Shown here one piece after another: positions 30,899 through 44,251 of a DNA stretch of 64,000 bases. This DNA is from Ryuthela nishihirai (Eukaryota > Arthropoda > Arachnida > Araneae > Heptathelidae). The translations under genes were made by a program, and so were the position numbers. Every line of letters starts with the position of its first letter. The stretch's first letter is position 1. The DNA lies in assembly GCA_038380435.1 (NCBI GenBank), contig JAWZYU010000120.1:620001-684000 (forward strand), in the 5' to 3' direction. Below the pieces are notes generated by a model. That model ran no database searches, was not told the origin of the DNA, and was given only the letters and a program-made list of their open reading frames with translations.

Positions 30899-32330
30899 AG
30901 TAGTTTAGTCACAACCGACCGTATCCCTACTAGTTCTTTTCCCCCCCTATGATGTCACCGACCGGAAATTGACTTGTGTTGGTCCACGTTGCATTCTGAA
31001 CTCTTGCCTTTATGTCGCAATCAACAGGAAATTGACCCTGGTGTCGCAACTGTCGTGGTATTAATAATTCATAATTAATAATTCATAATTAAAAATTCCT
31101 TCCCCTTTTAACCCCTGGTGTTATCTAGTAGTTTAACTCTAATTTTAAGTCCTCCTTCTCGAATAGTCTCGATTTTTCTTTATTTCAGACTAACCTTTTA
31201 TTTTAAGCCCTCTTCATAGACCCCACCACCCTGGTTGACCTATATTTTAAGCTCCCCTTCTCGAATAGTCTCGATTTTTCTTTATTTCAGACCCCACCAA
31301 TGGTTGACCTATATTTTAAACCCTCCACTTGCAGACCCCCTGGTTGACCTATATTTTAAGAAATATATGTCAACCGAGAAAAGGATGCACAAGTCTCAAT
31401 TGTAAAAATCAACTCTCAAAGTAGTATTCTTATTAATTAAAATCCTTTCTATTAAAAGTTACCTCTATTAAAAATCTTTTGGTATTCATTTTGCCAGGAT
31501 TGCTAAACGATTCCCTTTTATTAAAACTACTTCGGTACTTATTTTTTCCAACCTCGTTAATCGATCCCCTAGTAAATAAACACTGTCACTCACCTTTATT
31601 ACAATCATCCAGCGCTCGTAATAAATCAGTTTACTCTAGATGCGTTTAATCGGAAAAAAAAAATCATTCCATCGCTAAGCGTGATTCGGTACATCCACGT
31701 TAATTTTGGGTAAAAGCCTCATCGGATCCAAGGTCCACGTATTTTACTAGAAGAATGACACACTAACTGTTCCACAGAAAATTAATAAATTCTGGTTTAA
31801 ATTATTCGTAGGACTTGTATATAAGATCTACCTTTAGACGTTCAGCATCGTGCTTTATTATGTTTGCATTTGACGCTGATAAGGTTTAAAAATAGATGCA
31901 GTCAACAGCAACAACCTTGATGTTTCCTAGAACCCACATTACGCGATATGGTGCAATCCTATATCAGCGGGGAGGTCAAGAGGGTGAGTGTCCAACTTCC
32001 GGTCTGTGTTATGTTGCAACTATCCACGTTGTCTTCTCAGATTGAACTTTCACCCCTGTGTCGCAATCGACTGGAAATTGACCTGCGTTGCAATCGTCCA
32101 CGTTGCCTCCTCAGATTGGACTTTGACCCCTATGTCGCAACCGACCATATTTTAAGTCCTCTTCATAGACCCCCTGGTTGACCTACATTTTAAGTCCCCT
32201 TCTCGAATTTTTTGTTTTTCCCCTGTTTAACCCATATTTTAAGCCCTCCTCTCTTCATAGACCCCCCTGTTGATCCACCTATATTTTGAGCCCTCCCCTC
32301 TTTAAACCAAATCAGTTTTTGCGCATTTAA
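30899..32330. repeat. Diverged inverted relative of the viral terminal repeat, with internal direct repeats
   Basis: From the left edge the order TACTAGTTCTTTTCCCCCCC, CTATGATGTCACCGACC, AAATTCCTTCCCCTT, AACCCCTGGTGTTATCT, TCGATTTTTCTTTATTTCAG, CCAATGGTTGACC is collinear with the reverse complement of 11176-11600 (there CACTAGTGCTTTCCCCC, CTATGACGTCACCGACC, AAATTCCTCCCCCTT, AACCCCTGGCGCCATCT, TCGATTTTTCTTTATTTT, CCAATGGTTGACC). The rest is built of repeats of GTCGCAA-x-CGAC-x-GGAAATTGACC and of CCCCCTGGTTGACCTATATT. No viral gene follows, so it is an orphan end or solo terminal repeat of another element. Confidence 0.6.
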
Positions 32331-32399
32331 TCGGTGTCATCCAATGTCCATACTATTTTTAGTACGTCTCCTGTATTTAAAAAAAAAATTGCATTTGTC

Positions 32400-32480
32400 G
32401 CCGTACTCACTACCTCAGTCCCGATAGTTGAAGCGTCATCGCCAGGGCGGAGAGTTTTGCGGAGATAAATCTTCACTTTG
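32400..32480 (-). mobile_element. Possible SINE head fragment
   Basis: TTTTGCGGAGATAAATCTTC is the reverse complement of the SINE segment near 18810-18830 with one or two changes; the GAGACC-like side is decayed. Weak evidence. Confidence 0.35.
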
Positions 32481-34428
32481 GCCCGGCTATCCGCTCGACA
32501 ATATTTGCCACTGATAAAACGATATCCGTCATTAAAAATAGAAACTAATTAAATAATGGGGTATCACTGGGAAAACACTTGGGAAGAACACAAACTGATT
32601 TCGTACTAAAACATCTGCAGATTTCAGCTTACTTGAAAAACTATTGTTAGAAATGAACCAGTGATTTGAATCACTCAACTTCCATAAGAATACACAATTA
32701 TGGTACAGTGTCGGGAAGAAATATGTTTCAACGAAATTCAATTGCATGTATTACGATCAGAAAAATAATTTAGTGGACAAAGTTTAAAATAGTTATTAAA
32801 TGGTACCTTACAGTGCAAGTGCGCTTCAGGCGAAAAGTCTCCCCTTCGAACACTGCACCCCGTTTTTCCGAAGTAACTGTGTCACAAGTCTTCCTTACAT
32901 CATCCCTAAACAGAGAATCGGATTCAATGTGCAAGAGGATCAAGACCTCATTTGAAGGAGCACATAGTGGATACTGTACTCCATAGTGAAATGAACATCG
33001 GCCTCTTGCGGGACCTAGTTATATCTTTACTCCAGGAGAATTACTAATGAAAACGTGCTATTGTTAATGTATGTAATTCCGACAAAAAATGTTTTGTCTG
33101 TTTTAGCCACTTTGTATCCTGCAATAGGAAACACTCAACAGCTTAACAACTATTTCTCAGATACATTTAGAAGAAAACACATCAGGCCTAATTTTCCCTT
33201 TAACAATAAATCAAAAATCTAAATTCGAAAAAATTAACATTTCTGTCTGGATACGAGAAAGAGATGTTCCCACGCTACATCACACCATTCAGATTTAAAG
33301 CGCACACAAATCTCCTACTGTTATCAGACGATGAAAAGCAGCATCATTGTTCCATTAAGAATTTGTTTCTGTGAAATTCAAAGGGAGAATGCTGTTTTCC
33401 ATATTATAGGGAATGCAATTAATACCGATTCCTTGCAGACGGCTGTCCTTTAGATTATGAAATAATCTTAGAACGCTTAAAATTGAGATGACACACATAA
33501 GCTCCTCGAAGAAGCGCTAGGGGTGTGTGTAACCGTGTAATGAAAATATTCATTCGACATAAAAAAAAAACCTATGCCAATATCGCGTACACTGACGTGC
33601 TCCTCTTAGCTGATGTGTGTGGTGGCAGATACTGACTCCTGCTATGTTTACGTAGCTCTTGCCTTCATTCCTGAAGATGACAAATACTAGAGTTGATACC
33701 TACAATGTATCTTTTTTGGAAGGCATACGAGGAGGAATTTCGGTGATATGCAGGAAACAAGCATTTAGAATAAAAAACTGATTGCAAGTTTGCTTTACTG
33801 TCATACAAACCTGAAAAGAGATGAAATGGGTAGTACTTTACCCATGATACACAATGTGACTAGGTCGTTAAATCAAATTACATGCATAAACGAAAATTAG
33901 AAAAACAACGAAATGCTTGGTATATTCAATGAGAATCACTAAAATGTAAAAAGTGTTGGAATATCTGTAAATGCACACACATTTCAGTGGATAGGTGAAT
34001 ATTTTCACAATTCTTTGGAAGTGGAAGGCACAATAACTGTAAAACATACTGTGACGAGAGAGAAAGTGTAAAAATGTAGTGGGATGGTTGTAAGAAATCG
34101 CTTCAAAACAGAAAATTACAACACAAATACTGAAAGATAGAAAAAAACGACTATTCAACGGTTATTCCAAGCTGCTATCTCACGCTATTGTCAGATTTCC
34201 CGGTTCTATAGTTCCCTGGTACGTAGCGCATAAGTGTGGGTGTAGTTGGCTATTTTTCGTTGCAAACACAAGTTGTTTTAACTATTAGTTATTTTTCCTG
34301 CATAAGAATACACATTTCTATACTGCATTGCGTACACACGGATGAACGAATATCACAAAATACTTTGCATATAGAAAACATCAGCAAAGAACCACAGAAG
34401 TTTGGAAATCATCAGCAAAGAACCACAG
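32481..34428. other. Intergenic DNA, no gene recognised
   Basis: Frames at 32532-32747 and 33868-34158 are Phe/Tyr-rich translations of A/T-rich DNA without motifs. At 34379-34430 a 31-bp tandem (CATCAGCAAAGAACCACAGA twice) leads into the hairpin at 34429. Confidence 0.5.
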
Positions 34429-34498
34429 AACTCTGAAAAGAGATAGCGGCTTGGGATAACTCGTCGGTTATCCCAAGCCGCTATCTCTTTTCAGAGTT
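34429..34498. repeat. Perfect hairpin, 32-bp arms, 6-nt loop
   Basis: Arms 34429-34460 and 34467-34498 are exact complements (arm core AGAGATAGCGGCTTGGGATA), loop TCGTCG. It lies about 85 bp outside the left arm of the giant inverted repeat. An imperfect earlier copy of part of the arm (CCAAGCTGCTATCTCACGCT) lies near 34167. Confidence 0.9.
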
Positions 34499-34582
34499 TC
34501 TGGTCCCCTCGGTACGTTTGAATAAGCGCATAAGTTGGGTGAAAATGGCTATTTTTCGCTGCAAACACGTTTTTCGACAAAG

Positions 34583-37500
34583 ATAGGGTGTTTCACTACA
34601 ATCTAACATGGGATTTCACGTGTGTTTAGTTATTTTTCCTGCATGTCAATATTTCTAATCTGTCTCATAGACAGCAGATTAGTTACTTTTGATCTAACAT
34701 AGCCAAGGTTTGAGATCCAAGGCCAAGGTAAGACATGAACGTTTGTGTTGTTTTCCTACCAAGATCCCGACATCCTCTCACCCCTTCTACGGGGTCGTAT
34801 GAAAAAATCCTGTAACTGTTACGACAATTAGCTGCGTGAAGGCGTATTTATTTTTAAAGCAAAGAGAACTAATTTCGGACTCGCTAGCTGGAGAACGATA
34901 TATTAACTTGCTGAAGTTTGATTTTAACGATCGGATAGTGTATACATCACCACTTTTTTAGTTCATACTAATAACTTCTAACTTTTAAAGGAAATATTGT
35001 CTCATTATAAGTGATTTCATACAAAGAGATACGCACTCTATGCTTCACATTTAAATCTAAGGAGATAACGATCACTATCCATGGAACACATCTGTGAAAA
35101 AACACGCTATGATAGGGTTTGAGAAAGATTTTTAGCCCATGGGGATGGTGCACTGCAGGAAAGCACATTATCTTTGATATCAGAGCCTACATGAAAGTTA
35201 TACTGTTTGGGTTTGAGAAAGATTCTTTAGTTCACAGGGCACCGCATTACAGTAAAGCACATTGTCTTGTACGTATGTCTGTCTGTATGTTTGTCTCTCT
35301 CTCTGTATGTGTGTGTGTGTTTGTGTCTATGTGTAAATATGTACGTTACTACGAAATGTGTGTGTAGGTATGTGCATATATGTCAAGATGTATCTGTGTC
35401 TTCCTATTTGTTTCTCTGTAGATGTGTGTGTGTGTGTGTTTCAATGAAGTATGTGTGCATATGTGAGTTGTGTATATTCATGTATGTTAATTTGTTTCTT
35501 CATATGTATAAGTTTTCGTGCGTGTGCGTATGTGTTAAGATGTCTGTATGCACATAGTCGTTTCTATGTATGTGTATACGGCTTCATGTTTGTTTCTCTC
35601 TCTCTGTATGTGCTAGCTCTATATGTGTATATGTTATCTTATGTGTGTGTGTTTGTTCACATGCAAGAATAAACATATTGTCTTACGGACACTTGCTTGC
35701 TACAGAAGAAGCTAACAATTTAAAACGAAACTAGTGGTTCTGCAAAATATTTAATCACATATCTTAACTTGAATACTCATATTTCAGGAGGTGTAAGGAG
35801 TTTTCTTTAGCACGTTCGAATATCTATTGAGCACGACTGTCTTACGTTACGTTTCCTGTCAGATGCCTTGTAACGAAGAAAGTGTGTGTATAATATTTCA
35901 AACTTAGAATAACACAACATCTTGATGCGTTAAGAACGAAGCGAAGGGATACTAACAGCTGGAAAATGACCTGAAACGATCGAAAAAAAATGGCTATTTT
36001 TCCCTGCAAACAGAAGTTTTTCGACAAAGATAGGGTGTTTCACTACAATCTAACACGGGATTTCATATTTGTTTAGTTATTTTTCCCTGCATATTTCTAT
36101 ACTAGTGTGGAATTCTTAGAACAAGTGGTACTATGTTCGTGTGAAAGTGGTTCTGGCAAGCCACGTTTTTTGATAATGTCATGCACCCTGTTTGGAAAGA
36201 ACACTGTCTATGGAGCATTACTCCTGTAAATTCCATAAGCATAATGCTTCGCGATTCTGAGGACCTTTGCGTTTACAGAACCTAACGCCTAAAGTCTTTC
36301 ACACTTCAAACTCAATCATCACATTTCAGAAAGAAAGACGATTGAAAATGAAAGGAGAAGCGTAAGAAAAGTGTCCTACCCAGCATTCTCACATTAAAGG
36401 AAAACGTAAGCATTCATCGCCTCAAAACAACTAAGACAGAGGGCACCATGTGCCAGCTTGAAAGGCCTCAAGAAGGTTGAGAACAATGGTTTAACCATCC
36501 ATTTTTAAGTATTAGGGCGTTCATGTTTCAATTTCTTACAACAACGTTCATATCTAGTGAAGATGGAACATTCACTTTTCGTGTAAACATATGAATATTA
36601 TATTTCAGCTGTATGTGAACCAAACATTCACTTGAGAAGAATATTTAAAAAACATCAGGGTGAACTCATGGATACATAAAACGTGTCTCCTTCTTGTGTT
36701 TCTTCATATCTATATACTATTCTTACGAACACAAAAGATAGAACTTTCGAAGGAAGATGATCAGTGCAACATTTAAAAAACTGATTTTCTGTGTTTTGGG
36801 GCTTTTCACCAATGCCATCTAGTGGCAAATATGTTGACTGTCTGATTCGAGTAAAAACAAGATTATTACTTTTAAGCAGTCTGTTTATGAATATGTAGGA
36901 GAATGTTTCTCTGATCTTATGCAAAGTATATTCTTGTGTGGTGTATGGTATTATTCAACGGATGTCTTTCTAAGTGTATGCATATATCCGTGCAATAGAC
37001 TAAGTTTTTTCTCACACACTTGTTTCGTCTCTGTAATTGTATGTTTATGAGTGCGTATGCTTTCATGTTTGTGTGTGTGTGTATGTTTCTGTGTGCGGGT
37101 GAGTGTGTGTGTGCGTATGTTTTCATGTGTGTGTGTGTGTATATACGTCTTCAGTCTCTCTCTCTCTCTCGTTGTATCTGTATGTGTATATATTATCGTA
37201 TGTGTACGTGTGAGTTTGTTCACATGCAAGAATAAGCATATTGTCTTACAGACACTTGCTTGCTACAGAAGAAGCTAACAATTTAAAACGAGACTAATGG
37301 TTATGCAAAATATTTTATCAAGATCTTAAGTTGAATACGCATATTTCAGGAGGTGTAAGGATTTTTTTTCAACACTAATCCTTACACCTCCTGAAATATG
37401 CGTATTCAACTTAAGATCTGTGATAAAATATTTTGCATAACCACTAGTCTCGTTTTAAATTGTTAGGTTCTTCTGTAGCAAGCAAGTGTCTGTAAGACAA

Positions 37501-40500
37501 TATGCTTATTCTTGCATGTGAACAAACGCACACGTACACATACGATAATATATACACATACAGACATACTGAGAGAGAGAGAGACATGAAGACGTATACA
37601 CACACACATGAAAATATACGCACGCACACACTCACCCGCACGCAGAAACATACACACACACACAAACATGAAAGCATACGCACTCATAAACATACAATAC
37701 AGAGACGAAACAAGTGTGTGAGAAAAAACTTAGTCTATTGCACGGATATATGCATACACTTAGAAAGACATCCGTTGAATAATACCATACACCACACAAG
37801 AATATACTTTGCATAAGATCAGAGAAACATTCTCCTACATATTCATAAACAGACTGCTTAAAAGTAATATTCTTGTTTTTACTCGAATCAGACACGCAAC
37901 ATATTTGCCACTAGATGGCATTGGTGAAAAGCCCCAAAACACAGAAAATCAGTTTTTTAACTGTTGCACTGATCATCTTCCTTCGAAAGTTCTATCTTTT
38001 GTGTTCGTAAGAATAGTATATAGATATGAAGAAACACAAGAAGAAGACACGTTTTATGTATCCATGAGTTAACCCTGATGTTTTTTAAATATTCTTCTCA
38101 AGTGAATGTTTGGTTCACATACAGCTGAAATGTAATATTCATATGCTTACACGAAAAGTGAATGTTCCATCTTCACTAGATATGAACGTTGTTGTAAGAA
38201 ATTGAAACATGAACGCCCTAATACTTAAAAATGGATGGTTAAACCATTGTTCTCAACCTTCTTGAGGCCTTTCAAGCTGGCACATGGTGCCCTCTGTCTT
38301 AGTTGTTTTGAGGAGATGAATGCTTACGTTTTCCTTTAATGTGAGAATGCTGGGTAGGACGCTTTTCTTACGCTTCTCCTTTCATTTTCAATCGTCTTTC
38401 TTTTTGAAATGTGATGATTGAGTTTGAAGTGTGAAAGACTTTAGGCGTTAGGTTCTGTAAACGCAAAGGTCCTCAGAATCGCGAAGCATTATGCTTATGG
38501 AATTTACAGGAGTAATGCTCCATAGACAGTGTTCTTTCCAAACAGGGTGCATGACATTATCAAAAAACGTGTGCTTGCCAGAACCACTTTCACACGAACA
38601 TAGTACCACTTGTTCTAAGAATTCCACACTAGTATAGAAATATGCAGGGAAAAATAACTAAACAAATATGAAATCCCGTGTTAGATTGTAGTGAACCACC
38701 CTATCTTTGTCGAAAAACTTGTGTTTGCAGCGAAAAATAGCCATCTTCACCCACACTTTTGCGCTTATTCATGCGGTGCCCTGTGAACTAAAGAATCTTT
38801 CTCAAACCCAAACAGTATAACTTTCATATAGGTTCTGATATCAAAGATATTGTGCTTTCCTGCAGTGCAGCAGCACCCCCTATGGCCTAAAAATCTTTCT
38901 GAAACCCAATCATAGCGTGTTTTTTCACAGATGTGTTCCATGGATAGTGATCGTTATCTCTATAGATTTAAATGTGAAGCATAGAGTGCGTATCTCATTG
39001 TATGAAATCGCTTATAATGAGACAATATTTCCTTTAAAAGTTAGAAGTTATTAGTATGAACTAAAAGAGTGGTGATGTATACACTATCTGATCGTTAAAA
39101 TCAAACTTCAGCAAGTTAATATATCGTTCTGTAGCTAGCGAGTCCGAAATTAGTGTGTCTTTGCTTTAAAAATAAATACGCCTTCACTCAGCTAATTGTC
39201 GTAACAGTTACAGGATTTTTTCATACGACCCAGTAGAAGGTGGTGAGAGGTCCTTCGTTCCCTTGCGCGAAACAACAGGATTTCGATTGTTTCAGGTCAT
39301 TTTCCAGCTGTTAGTATCCCTCCGCTTCGTTCTTAACGCATCAGGATGTTGTGTTATTCTAAGTTTGAAATATTCTCGGTTGAATGTCCTCTTCTGTATT
39401 GTAAAAAAAACACATACACAAACACTTTCTTCGTTACGAGGCATCTGACAGGAAACGTAACGTAAGACAGTCGTGCTCAAAAAATATTCGAACGTGCTAA
39501 AGAAAAAACCTTACACCTGCTGAAATATGGGTAGTCAAGTTAAGATCTGTGATGAAATATTTTGCATAACCACTAGTCTCCTTTTAAATTGTTAGCTTCT
39601 TCTGTAGCAAGCAATTGTTCGTAAGACAATATGTTTATTCTTGCATGAGAACAAACACACACACATACGATAAAATATACACATACAGATGAAACACATG
39701 CAGACACTTTAACACACACAGAGAGAGAGAAACAAACATGAAGACGTATACACATATACAGAAACGACTATGTGCATACAGACATGTTAACACATACGCA
39801 CACACACGAAAACTTATACATATAAAGAAACAAATTAACATACATGAACATACACAACTCACATATGCACACATACAAGATTCATTGAAACACACACACA
39901 CACATCTACAGAGAAACAAACATGAAGACGTATACACATACAGAGAAACGACTATGTGCATACAGACATCTTAACACATACGCACACGCACGAAAACATA
40001 CACATATAGAGAACAAACATTAACATACATGAACACAGACTCACATACGCACACATACACGATTCACTGAAACACACACACCGAGAAAGAAACAAACATG
40101 AAGAAACAGTTACATCTTGACATATATGCACATACCTACACACATATCGTAGTAACGTACATATTTACACATAGACACAAACACACACACACATACAGAG
40201 AGAGAGACAAACATACAGACAGACATACGTACAAGACAATGTGCTTTACTGTAATGCGGTGCCCTGTGAACTAAAGAATCTTTCTCACACCCAAACAGTA
40301 TAACTTTCATGTAGGCTCTGATATCAAAGATAATGTGCTTTCCTGCAGTGCACCACCCCCATGGTCTAAAAATCTTTCTCAAACCCTATCATAGCGTGTC
40401 TTTTCACAGATGTGTTCCATGGATAGGGATCGTTATCTCTATAGATTTAAATGAGATGCATAGAGTGCGTATCTCTTTGTATGAAATCGCTTATAAAGAG

Positions 40501-40916
40501 ACAATATTTAATTTAAAAGTTAGAAGATATTAGTATGAACTAAAAAAGTGGTGATGTATACACTATCTGATTGTTAAAATCAAACCTTAGCAGGTTAATA
40601 TATCGTTCTGTAGCTAGCGAGTCCGAAATTTGTGTCTTTGCTCTAAAAATAAATAATAACGCCTTCACGCAGCTAATTGTCGTAACACTTACAGGATTTT
40701 TTCATACGACCCCGTAGAAGGGGGTGAGAGGATGTCGGGATCTTGGTGGGAAAACAACACAAACGTTCATGTCTTACTATGGATCTCAAACCTTGGCTTT
40801 GTTAGATCCGAAGTAACTATCCTGCTGTCCATGAGATAGATTAGAAATATTGTCATGCAGGAAATATAACTAAACACACATGAAACCCCATGTTAGATTG
40901 TAGTGAAACACCCTAT
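34583..40916. repeat. Giant inverted repeat: arms about 2.8 and 3.5 kb around a 13-nt centre
   Basis: The left arm, 34583-37363, starts at ATAGGGTGTTTCACTACAAT. The right arm, 37377-40916, ends with the reverse complement (ATTGTAGTGAAACACCCTAT). At the centre, GAGGTGTAAGGATT and AATCCTTACACCTC flank 13 nt. Arms match along their length with scattered differences. The right arm is longer because a block near GCCCTGTGAACTAAAGAATC occurs twice (about 38776 and 40260, period about 1.48 kb). The left arm repeats GACAAAGATAGGGTGTTTCA (34576 and 36021) at a similar distance. Parts are GT/CA-rich low complexity (35265-35660, 37060-37180 and mirrors), which yields Cys/Val-rich pseudo-frames. No gene seen in either arm. 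It could be a foldback element, a folded satellite or an assembly fold. Confidence 0.88.
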
Positions 40917-40931
40917 ATATATATATGGGAA

Positions 40932-40966
40932 ATATGGCCAAACCAACAGAGTTGGTTTGGCCATAT
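40932..40966. repeat. Hairpin from LINE sequence, unit 1
   Basis: ATATGGCCAAACCAAC (40932-40947) and its complement (40951-40966) flank a 3-nt loop; a further GTTGGTTTGGCCATATT copy follows at about 40983. All derive from the LINE segment encoding W-F-G-H-V near the RT C-terminus. Confidence 0.85.
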
Positions 40967-40999
40967 TACCCATACCAACTCTGTTGGTTTGGCCATATT

Positions 41000-43786
41000 G
41001 CCCGTATGACAACTCTCTCTGCACAATATGCTGTTTAAACGAGGTTGCAAACTCCTTTCCCTAACCTCATCATTAGTTACAAAGTTGAACCACCTAATGC
41101 CAAAGATACTGCATAAGCATCTGGAATCAAAAGCATCTAGTTTCCTGTTATCTTGTTTACAAAGGGACCAAGTTTCACTACCATAAGTAACCCTAGAAAA
41201 AACCAAACTATTATACAGTCTAATTTTAGTCTTTAGATGTATATGCCTATTTCTCCACATTCTCCATAGATTCTTAAAATTCCCGGCAGCAATCCCTATT
41301 CATCTGTTTATCTCATGCCGCACATCACCATTATCTGTTACATAGCTCCCAAGATAATTAAACTGTGACACCTGCTCAAGATTGCAACCATTCAGATTAA
41401 TTGAATCACAGCCTGCCTGACCAATTTTCATCACTTTAGTTTTCTCACTGTTTATAACCAAACCTACACTACTACCAGTTTCGTCAACAGCTCGAATGAA
41501 AAAGTACATCTCATCAACATCATTTGCCAAAAGGGCTAAATCATCAGCCAAAAGGGCTAAATCATCAGCATAATCTAAATCAAAAATTTTCGTATCTCCA
41601 GTCCATTTAGGGTCAAAATCTTTCCCTTGAAGTGAATTTTGCATAACATGATCAATAACCAAGCAAAAGAGAAAAGGAGACAAAATGGACCCTTGTCGAA
41701 CACCAGAAGTAATGCGAAACCAAATTCTTACAAGCCTTACCAACTCCCACACACACTCAGTGTTATGATAGAGAGCTTTTCTTATGTCAACTGACTTAGC
41801 TGGTATGCCATAAGATCTCACAATCAACCACAAATTATGACGATCAACATAGTCGAAAGCCTTTTAGAAATGAACAAAGGTTTCTGAGATTCTAAACATT
41901 TCTCAAGAATCTGCCTGAGTGAAAATATCTGATCTACACATCCCCTACCACTTCTGAATCCACATTGCTCATCACGCCTGTCAACCAGATTCTTAATTCT
42001 ACTAAGCACAATCATGCAAAGAACTTTCCCTGGAACAGAGAGTAAGCTGATACCCCTATAGTTATCACAAGAACTGCAATCACCTTTTTTGAAAATAGGG
42101 ATAACAATAAATCCTTAAGAACCATGCCTTTATCATAAAAGATATTCAGAATTTCAGTCATCCAGGTGGTAATCGAAATATTCCCAGCTCTAAGCATTTC
42201 CGTAGTAATTTCATCTACCCCTGGGGATTTATGAAGTTTAAGTATAGAAACAGCCAAAATAACTTCAGATTGTGTTATAGGGCCAACATTAAAGCCACCA
42301 ATGCATCTATCATCATTGCAAACAATGGGAGTAGAACTAACTACATTGTTTAGAACATCACTGAAATTTCTCAGCCCACCTAGACATGACAGAATCCTCC
42401 CCTTCTATAACCTTACCTTGTTTATCCTTCAATCCTTCTATTCTTCAACCCTTCTACCACACAAAACATTAACTATCTGGTACAGCTCTCTGCTGTTGTG
42501 CTGTCTAAGTGCTTCCTCGGCTTTGTCAGCAAAACCGTCAAGCCAAAGATTCTTATCAGCAGCTAACTGATCTTTTACACATTTATTACGTTTTCTGTAA
42601 TGCTTTCTATTAGGACTAGTAGGGTATTGATTAAGGACATTCCTGCAGTTCTTTCTTTCCGAAATAACCTCAAGTGCTTTAGCACTCAAATAATTCTGTC
42701 TCTTCTGCTCCTTTTTTCCTAAAACAGTACTGTTAGTGTCCAAAAAAGCCTGTTTAAAATGATCCCATTCTTCCTCAACTTCAGTAGTAAGCATACCATA
42801 ACGGTCATAACGACTATGTAACCTATCATGGTAAGCTTTCGCTATAACTGAGTCTTTCAGAGCTTCAGTGTTAAAAGCAATTTTTTTAACCCTAGCACAA
42901 CACTTTTTAAGTTTAAGTTGCAAGACACTTTTAACAAGATAATGGTCAGATCCAATTTCAGCTCCCCTATATGACCTGGTATTACTAACATAACTAGCCC
43001 ATTTGCTGTCAATTAACATATAATCAATCATATTTTTATGCAGCCCATCAGGTGAAACCCATGTGTACTTATGTATATCGCGGTGTTTGTAATAAGGGTT
43101 AGTTATTCTGAATCCATTGAGTTTACTTACCCGTAGGAGACATTGCCCATTGCCATTGCAGCTACCAATACCAAAAGGGTCTATCCACCCCTCCCCAAAG
43201 GTGAGAGTAAGTACCTACTTTGGCATTGAAGTCACCAAGAACAAGGGTAATATCTCCTTTCTTGACAGAATTCAAAATATCCTGAAGTTGTCCGTAAAAC
43301 TTATCCTTCTCATCCTCATCGGCATCCTCAGTGGGGGTATAACAGCAGATAACATTCAAGTCTTTAACGCTTGTCTGAAATTTTCGCTATAAGAAACCTT
43401 TCATTAATGCACTCATACCCTAGAAGAGCATCACTAGTGTGTCTGCTGAGAAACAGACCCACGCCTTGGTGATGCTTATTGTCCTCCCTCCCTGAAAAGA
43501 GAAATTTAAGATTATTTTTAAGAATATGACCTCTATCTGTCCATCTGGTCTCTTGCAGGCCAAGAATATCTAAATTAATATGGTGGAATTCTTGTGTGAG
43601 GACATCAAGAGAAAAAGCTCTGTGCAGAGTCCTCACATTCCAACTACCTATGGAGAGAAAATGGTTAGTGGGATGTTTAAAGAAACTGTATTTATTGAGA
43701 GAGGGAATGCCGACAATATCAAACAGCCCCCTAATCGCAGACATGGGGCAAAGACCCGTTCCCCCACTACTAAAGGCTGAAGCCAT
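41000..43786 (-). pseudogene. LINE unit 1 endonuclease and reverse transcriptase remnants
   Basis: Endonuclease pieces: 43364-43786 (SIGSWNVRTLH, GLQETRW) and 43162-43359 (VICCYTPTEDADED, LGDFNAKVGT). 42438-43031 holds the linker with ID-Y-M and GSDHYLV. RT pieces: 42012-42257, 41824-42015 (GFRSGRGCVDQIFSLRQIL), 41300-41833 (GVRQGSILSP, YADDLALLADD) and 40913-41260 (YGSETWSLC). The palm A region carries a premature stop, and LADDLALLAND includes an in-frame duplication of the YADD-following residues. Multiple breaks, not functional. Confidence 0.82.
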
Positions 43787-44251
43787 CTACACTGGAAGAC
43801 TTCCTCCAATGTAGAATTTGACGATGCCAATAGAAGCAAAGAGTTCAGGTGCGTGCGATGACCTCTGCTCAGGATTATCCACCAGCTGATAAACATATCC
43901 TGTGAATCTATTCACTTGGGGCTGTCAACCCACAAACAAACAGAAAACACAGCGGAAGATTTTCCCTCCACAGAAGCCCACCAGTACAGCAAAATCAGGA
44001 TCCATAATCAAGCTCAGAGCCATATATCTGTCCAGTCCAGTAGGTTTATATGGTCAGCACCAGGACCCTCTGTGGTTGACCACTCCTCAGCAGGGTAGAA
44101 AAAAAAGAAAAGTAGCCATAGTTGTCCACACTAATCTGGCAGCCCTCCCCTTCCGTTCACTTCCACAAGAGACTCTTTTGAAAGGTACTAACTGTCTACA
44201 CCACGAGAAAGCGGGGTCAGACATTAGATGCTATAGGCCTGGCCGGTTCTA

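Larger units (their letters stand above)
40925..44251 (-). mobile_element. RTE-like LINE, array unit 1 (3'-truncated)
   Basis: Same family as copy A. The 5' end is near 44251, marked by the mirror of the GTCTGACCCCGCTTTCTCGT 5'-UTR block. The 3' end is cut at the border with the giant inverted repeat, and the coding region there is replaced by a hairpin (40932-40966). It carries endonuclease and RT remnants. Confidence 0.88.

Noticed and set aside
31948..32181. 77-codon frame in the orphan terminal-repeat region
   Set aside because: It translates the GTCGCAA/GAAATTGACC direct repeats; the repeats explain the pattern.
35265..40382. Many Cys/Val/Ser- or His/Thr-rich frames (VCVCVC, HTHTHT)
   Set aside because: They are six-frame translations of GT/CA microsatellites in the giant palindrome and occur in mirror-image pairs in both arms.
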